This document shows, in pieces, positions 5,928 through 9,983 of a DNA stretch of 9,983 bases. The translations under genes were made by a program, and so were the position numbers. Each line of letters begins with the position of its first letter. The first letter of the stretch is position 1. The stretch comes from Croceimicrobium sp965658275 (lineage in GTDB: Bacteria; Bacteroidota; Bacteroidia; Flavobacteriales; Schleiferiaceae). Under the pieces are notes generated by a model. That model searched no databases and had not been told where the DNA came from. It worked only from the letters and a program-made list of their open reading frames with translations. The stretch covers positions 1 to 9,983 of the forward strand of contig CBFHRN010000065.1 in NCBI GenBank assembly GCA_965658275.1, written 5' to 3'.

Positions 5928-8690
5928 ATGCGAATAATTTACTCTGCCTTGTTTTTGGTTCTTAGCCTGGGATTTTTACATGCCCAAAATCGCTATTCCT
6001 TTTACCAGGAGGTAAATACAAAGGTTTGGGTGGGACCCGATTCCATCTTCAACCCTTGGGCCGGAGGGATCAATTACCCTATTGTGAATAACTTCGATTT
6101 AAATTTTGACGGAAAGCAAGATTTGTTGGTTTACGACCGCAATGGGAATCGCCTCATCCCAATGGTTCAAGAAGAACAAAACGGAGACACTATTTATCGC
6201 TATCATCCAGAATACATTGATAAATTTCCACTTCCACGCGGGGAAGGCGCTTTTGTTTTATTAAGAGACTACAATTGCGATGGTCAACCAGATATATTCT
6301 ACTCCAACGGACTCTTCATCAAAGTTTGGGAAAACACCAGTAGTAATGGTCAAATAAGCTTCACTCCGGCCAACGGAGGTCTGGAACTCAATACGAATTA
6401 CATGAGTTCAGGGGTATCCAAATTATACATTTCAAGAGCCGATTTACCTGATATTAATGACGTTGATAATGATGGCGATTTAGATATTTTGACCTTTGGG
6501 AATGGCGGTGTGCGTTTAGAGTTTCATGAAAACACCAGCAATTGCGGGTTAAACTTTGTTCAAACGGATAACTGCTGGGGACAATTTGTGGAAGGGGGAC
6601 TTTACCGCACAGTAGACCTCAACGCCTGCAGCGGTGGAAATAAACGTGGAAAGGCAGAACAAGTAATGCATGCAGGTAGTGGCTTATTAACTTGGGACGT
6701 AGATAATGACCAAGATTCGGATTTACTTCTATCCAATGTTTCCTACAACAACCTTTCGCTCTTAATTAATGGTGGGGACAAGGATAGCTCCATTATGGTC
6801 TCTCAAGACACCATGTACCCACCCCAAAAACCGGTTGATTTGTTTGTGTTTCCGGTATCTTTTCGCGCCGAATCTAGTTTTGACAATACGGATGATCTAA
6901 TTCTATCCTCCTTCAGCAGCGCTACGAGTGGCAGCCCAGACATGTCTTCCAATCACGCTGGAATATGGCGTTACGAAAATACCGGCTCCAATAACACGCC
7001 TAACTTTATTTTTAAAGAAGATAACTTCCTCCAAAAGGATATGATAGATTTTGGGGCGGCCTCCATTCCTCGCTTGGCTGATCTTAACGGGGATAGTTTA
7101 ATGGATCTCGTTCTTGCGATAGGAAACCGTTTCCAATCACCCGGGATCTCCAGCTCACAACTTTATTATTTTGAAAATACGGGAACCGCCACAGATCCCG
7201 AGTTCACCTTGTTAGACACTAATTTCGCCGACATTCTGCAATACAGTATCGGCAGTGAAATTTGTCCAACCTTCGGAGACTTAGATAATGATGGTGATTT
7301 GGATATGATTCTGGGGACCATCAGTGGTTATTTCCATTATTTTGAAAATTCAGGTAGTTCCACGAATCCAAGTTACAGCTTAACGACACCTATAATCACC
7401 AATACCGATGTGGGCGCAGATGCGGCTCCCTACCTCTTTGATTTAGATGAGGACGGTGACCTCGATTTATTTGTAGGTAATGAACAGGGAAGGATTTTTT
7501 GGTTCGAAAACTCCAGTGCAAGCAGCCCTAGCTTCACCCAAAAGTCGAATTTCTTTGGTGCGGCAAGTGTTTCTATTTTAGGCCTAAATGGCAATGCCGT
7601 ACCTGTATTCCAGAGAGACAGCACAGGTACAGCCTTATTTGTAGGTTCCTCTTATCAAGGTGTCGTTCAGTTTGATGATATCGACACCGTTGCCCAATTA
7701 CCTAGCTCGGTATCCGACACTTTTGGCATTGCAAGTGTAACAAGCCCCAATTCCGATCAAAGTCCCTTAGGAATTTCCAAACGTAGTGGCCGGAATCAAA
7801 TTTTAGTAAGGGCCTCAGAACTCCAAGCCAAAGGTTATGTATTTGGATACATCGAGAGCATTGGTTTAAATGTGATTGATAAGGGAGGTTCCATTTTATC
7901 CAATGGCTTTACGGTTAAAATTAAAAACACCAGTACTACGAGCTTAGACAGTTTTGAAACAGGGTTTAGTCAGCCCTATGCAACCGAAAACTTTATTTAT
8001 GGTTTTGGAAATGGTTGGAACAATATTCCCTTGCAATACCCGCACCTTTGGGACGGGCAATCGAACCTTATTATAGAAATCTGCTTCAGCGGAAATTTCC
8101 CGGCAAGTGATATTAAAGTAGGCATGACTGATGTAGGCTACAATGCCTATGCCTGGGGTAATATATTTGGCTACAACAACCTCTCGGCAGATGGATGCAC
8201 CATGCCTTACCTACAAAACAGCACCCTTCGTCCCGACCTGCGGATTAATCTCACTCCTGCGGTAATACCAGTTCCAGCTGCTCAGCAGGCAGACTTATAT
8301 TCTGGTGAGCGCACCACAGCCGACTTTGCCGATTTGAACGGCGATGGTTACTTGGATGCCATCACTGGAAATTTGAGTGGCGGACTACACATTTTTTATG
8401 GAAAAGTTTACGATGTAAGTGCTGCAGAACCTGAGCCGTTAAGAGCTAAATCACTTGCTGTTTTCCCTAATCCTAGTTCTGGAACCTTTAGCTTGGATCT
8501 AGCTCCCGACCAACTTGGCGACTTGAAAAGAATGGACCTTATTAATAGCAATGGACAAAAAGTCTGGTCTACCACCCTTTCAGGAAATTTGGAGTTTCAG
8601 ATCCCTCCTTATTTAGCCAATGGACTTTACTTTGGCGTTCTCAGCGGTAAGCTGGAAGTTTTCAATTTCAAATTGATGCTTCAGCGCTAG
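5928..8690 (+). CDS. Secreted FG-GAP/VCBS repeat protein with T9SS type A sorting tail
   Basis: A 920-residue predicted surface or extracellular protein; its ligand or activity is not apparent. It has a Sec signal peptide (about 1-20, ending LGFLHAQ). Eight Asp-rich calcium loops of the FG-GAP/VCBS type follow: DLNFDGKQD 57-65, DYNCDGQPD 114-122, DVDNDGDLD 178-186, DVDNDQDSD 257-265, DLNGDSLMD 385-393, DLDNDGDLD 451-459, DLDEDGDLD 505-513 and DLNGDGYLD 802-810. Such repeats normally fold as integrin-like beta-propeller blades. Aromatic stretches such as YYFENTGT (413-420), YFENSGSS (471-478) and FWFENSSA (524-531) recur after or between loops. Residues about 610-775 are a different domain (GRNQILVRASELQAKGY, then WDGQSNLIIEICF), resembling a sandwich-like module common in Bacteroidota cargo. 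The C-terminus (about 843-920) has VFPNPSSGTFSL and ends LMLQR, a type A T9SS sorting domain, so it should be exported through the outer membrane and cleaved or anchored there. It carries no recognisable catalytic motif. Confidence 0.92.
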   Translation: MRIIYSALFLVLSLGFLHAQNRYSFYQEVNTKVWVGPDSIFNPWAGGINYPIVNNFDLNFDGKQDLLVYDRNGNRLIPMVQEEQNGDTIYRYHPEYIDKFPLPRGEGAFVLLRDYNCDGQPDIFYSNGLFIKVWENTSSNGQISFTPANGGLELNTNYMSSGVSKLYISRADLPDINDVDNDGDLDILTFGNGGVRLEFHENTSNCGLNFVQTDNCWGQFVEGGLYRTVDLNACSGGNKRGKAEQVMHAGSGLLTWDVDNDQDSDLLLSNVSYNNLSLLINGGDKDSSIMVSQDTMYPPQKPVDLFVFPVSFRAESSFDNTDDLILSSFSSATSGSPDMSSNHAGIWRYENTGSNNTPNFIFKEDNFLQKDMIDFGAASIPRLADLNGDSLMDLVLAIGNRFQSPGISSSQLYYFENTGTATDPEFTLLDTNFADILQYSIGSEICPTFGDLDNDGDLDMILGTISGYFHYFENSGSSTNPSYSLTTPIITNTDVGADAAPYLFDLDEDGDLDLFVGNEQGRIFWFENSSASSPSFTQKSNFFGAASVSILGLNGNAVPVFQRDSTGTALFVGSSYQGVVQFDDIDTVAQLPSSVSDTFGIASVTSPNSDQSPLGISKRSGRNQILVRASELQAKGYVFGYIESIGLNVIDKGGSILSNGFTVKIKNTSTTSLDSFETGFSQPYATENFIYGFGNGWNNIPLQYPHLWDGQSNLIIEICFSGNFPASDIKVGMTDVGYNAYAWGNIFGYNNLSADGCTMPYLQNSTLRPDLRINLTPAVIPVPAAQQADLYSGERTTADFADLNGDGYLDAITGNLSGGLHIFYGKVYDVSAAEPEPLRAKSLAVFPNPSSGTFSLDLAPDQLGDLKRMDLINSNGQKVWSTTLSGNLEFQIPPYLANGLYFGVLSGKLEVFNFKLMLQR

Positions 8691-8726
8691 CCTGAATTTC
8701 TTTCCAACTTTTTTTTTAACATTTCG

Positions 8727-8774
8727 ATAACTTTTACCAGGTATAAGCGCTTTCAATCGCTTATAAAAAGTTAT
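8727..8774 (+). promoter_or_regulatory. Two-part stem-loop between the secreted-protein genes
   Basis: Two nested perfect inverted repeats lie in the 114-bp spacer. The inner arms TATAAGCG (8742-8749) and CGCTTATA (8758-8765) enclose an 8-nt loop. The outer arms ATAACTTTT (8727-8735) and AAAAGTTAT (8766-8774) continue the same stem, with a 6-nt bulge on the left side only. A total of 17 pairs could form. No U-tract follows directly in either direction, so a standard terminator is not supported; an mRNA processing or stability element, a leader structure for the next gene, or a DNA operator are possible. It begins 37 bp after one stop and ends 30 bp before the next ATG. Confidence 0.55.
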
Positions 8775-8804
8775 TATTGCCTTTACAATTCAATTTTTTG
8801 CTAA

Positions 8805-9983
8805 ATGAAAAGATTACTATCCGTATTAGTGGTCGCTACTTTTTGGCTTTCGGCATCTGCCCAATGTCCACCTAGTTCACCACTTTCGGTGCCTTACACC
8901 GAGAATTTTGATACACAAACAGCCGGGGGTCCTCCCAGTACCGGCCTGTTTGGTAACTGTTACAAAAACTCCAGTGGTATCACTAATCCTAGATGGGAGT
9001 ATGAAACCAGTGGCACAAGCAATTCATCTGGAACAGGTCCTTTAAATGACTTTTCTGGAACTGGCATTTATGCCTACCTCGAAACTTCAGGAGGTTCTTT
9101 AGGAGACACTTCGGGTCTTATTCTTCCCGAGATGGACCTTGGAACCTTAACGGATCCTACCCTTAGTTTCTATTACCACATGTATGGTAATACCATGGGT
9201 AAATTGTCCGTTCAAATTAACAATGGTTCGGGTTGGGTAACTTTATGGTCTCTAGCTGGTCAACAGCAAACTTCGGATACCGATCCTTGGACTCAGGTAA
9301 ACATTGCCATTTGTGGTTATGCAGGTGACACCGTTCGCATTAAGTTCTTAGGAGAGCGCGGTAACGGTTTTGCGAGTGATATGTCGATCGACGAGATTTC
9401 TGTGAATTCGGCTCCAGCCAACTCTTGTGCTGCACCTACTCAATTTGCAATAAGTAATGTCGGTACCACTAGCGCTGATTTCTCATGGTCTTCTTGTGCT
9501 ACTAGCGCAACCACTACTTTAATTTATGGTACTGCTGGATTCACCACCGGAACTAACGTAACGGTAACGGGCGGAACTCATACTTTAAGTGGGTTGAGCA
9601 GTGCGACGATGTACGAAGCCTACATCCTAAACAGCTGTGGTGCTAATGGAACTAGTGATACTGTGGGTCCTATTGCCTTCACCACCACTTGTGTTCCTTT
9701 TACGGCAACTTACACTACTAATTTCGACAGTGATAATGATGGTGCTCCTGCACTATGTTGGAGCGAGTACTCTACTCTTGCCGGTACCTTTGCACAGGTT
9801 ATTACTCCTTCCACTTTCAATGCAACTCAGCCTTATAGCGGCGCGAAATTCCTTGAAATGAATGTTGGCTTTGTTGGTGCTACTGATACTTTGATGGCGG
9901 TTAGCCCAGAATTTTCAGACATGAGTGCTAGCAACAAGCAGATTAAAATGCGCGTTGCTTCTTCAAGCACGACCAACACTTTA
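8805..9983 (+). CDS. Secreted MAM / fibronectin type III-like protein, N-terminal 393 residues
   Basis: This frame is open from the ATG at 8805 to the right edge; I translated it by hand. Residues 1-20 (MKRLLSVLVVATFWLSASAQ) form a Sec signal peptide. Residues about 25-200 look like a MAM-type jelly roll: YTENFDT near the start, TLSFYYHMYG (119-128), then the closing DMSIDEISV (192-200). Residues about 208-296 resemble a fibronectin type III domain (APTQFAISNVG, FSWSSC, YEAYILNSCG). A second MAM-like domain starts at about 303 (TTNFDSDNDGAPALCW) and is cut by the edge. This order (MAM, Fn3, MAM) is common among large T9SS-exported adhesins and peptidase accessory regions of Bacteroidota, so a sorting tail may lie beyond the window, but it is not seen. 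No catalytic motif is visible. Thr, Gly, Ser and Ala are abundant, with ACT, GGT and GCT codons used often. It follows the FG-GAP gene by 114 bp on the same strand; whether they share a transcript is unclear. Assignment to extracellular export is firm, function unknown. Confidence 0.85.
   Translation, partial: MKRLLSVLVVATFWLSASAQCPPSSPLSVPYTENFDTQTAGGPPSTGLFGNCYKNSSGITNPRWEYETSGTSNSSGTGPLNDFSGTGIYAYLETSGGSLGDTSGLILPEMDLGTLTDPTLSFYYHMYGNTMGKLSVQINNGSGWVTLWSLAGQQQTSDTDPWTQVNIAICGYAGDTVRIKFLGERGNGFASDMSIDEISVNSAPANSCAAPTQFAISNVGTTSADFSWSSCATSATTTLIYGTAGFTTGTNVTVTGGTHTLSGLSSATMYEAYILNSCGANGTSDTVGPIAFTTTCVPFTATYTTNFDSDNDGAPALCWSEYSTLAGTFAQVITPSTFNATQPYSGAKFLEMNVGFVGATDTLMAVSPEFSDMSASNKQIKMRVASSSTTNTL

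Noticed and set aside
6455..7470. Recurrent near-identical DNA (GATAATGATGGCGATTTAGA-like) as a DNA repeat element
   Set aside because: The copies sit in frame and encode FG-GAP Asp loops, with differences mainly at third positions; this is protein repeat coding, not a mobile or regulatory repeat.
8709..8717. Run of nine T after the FG-GAP gene as a terminator U-tract
   Set aside because: No stable GC-rich stem directly precedes it; the only nearby dyad is the 6-bp AGCGCT at the stop codon.
8778..8785. TGCCTTTA as a -7 element for the gene at 8805
   Set aside because: It differs from TAnnTTTG at the second and last bases, and the -33 region lies inside the stem-loop with no suitable TTG.
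8805..8870. Cys21 of the MAM/Fn3 protein as a lipoprotein attachment site
   Set aside because: The residue before the Cys is Gln (SAQC), which does not fit a lipobox needing Gly, Ala or Ser at that position; ordinary signal peptidase cleavage is more likely.
9637..9861. Plus-strand 74-codon open frame near the right edge
   Set aside because: It is an out-of-frame reading within the MAM/Fn3 gene, whose own frame is open throughout with recognisable domains.

Overview
This window reads as chromosomal DNA from a Bacteroidota bacterium, most likely a marine-type member of the Flavobacteriia or a relative. Four things point there: a type III (GlnN-type) glutamine synthetase, a SecD-SecF fusion of about 1,000 residues, two large secreted proteins of which one ends in a type IX secretion system (T9SS) sorting tail, and promoter-like elements of the form TAnnTTTG instead of the usual -10 box. 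Start codons lack good Shine-Dalgarno sequences, which also fits. Genus cannot be fixed from this sequence alone.

Layout. Positions 1-5797 hold four genes on the minus strand: glnN (its 3' end is outside the window), a YrbG-like Ca2+/Na+ antiporter, a tatA-like gene, and secDF. In the direction of transcription the order is secDF, terminator, tatA, antiporter, glnN. A 130-bp divergent spacer (5798-5927) separates secDF from two plus-strand genes: a 920-residue secreted FG-GAP repeat protein with a T9SS tail, and a secreted MAM/fibronectin-type protein that runs off the right edge. No stretch of 300 bp or more lacks a gene.

How the parts fit. SecDF drives the late, proton-powered step of Sec export. 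TatA is the pore-forming part of the Tat pathway. The two plus-strand products carry Sec signal peptides, so they would depend on Sec for inner-membrane passage, and the first then on T9SS to cross the outer membrane. This is a thematic link; nothing in the sequence shows co-regulation. tatA and the antiporter are 2 bp apart and probably co-transcribed. glnN is a stand-alone nitrogen-assimilation gene with its own candidate promoter and an 8-bp inverted repeat over the -7 element.

Novelty. The coding content is mostly conserved. The best leads are regulatory: the palindrome over the glnN promoter, a 48-nt two-part stem-loop between the two secreted-protein genes, and a terminator whose U-tract abuts a promoter-like element and a TTG start at tatA. 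In proteins, the lead is a sandwich-type domain lying between FG-GAP repeats 7 and 8 of the T9SS cargo. I found no CRISPR array, insertion sequence, tRNA, rRNA or phage gene.
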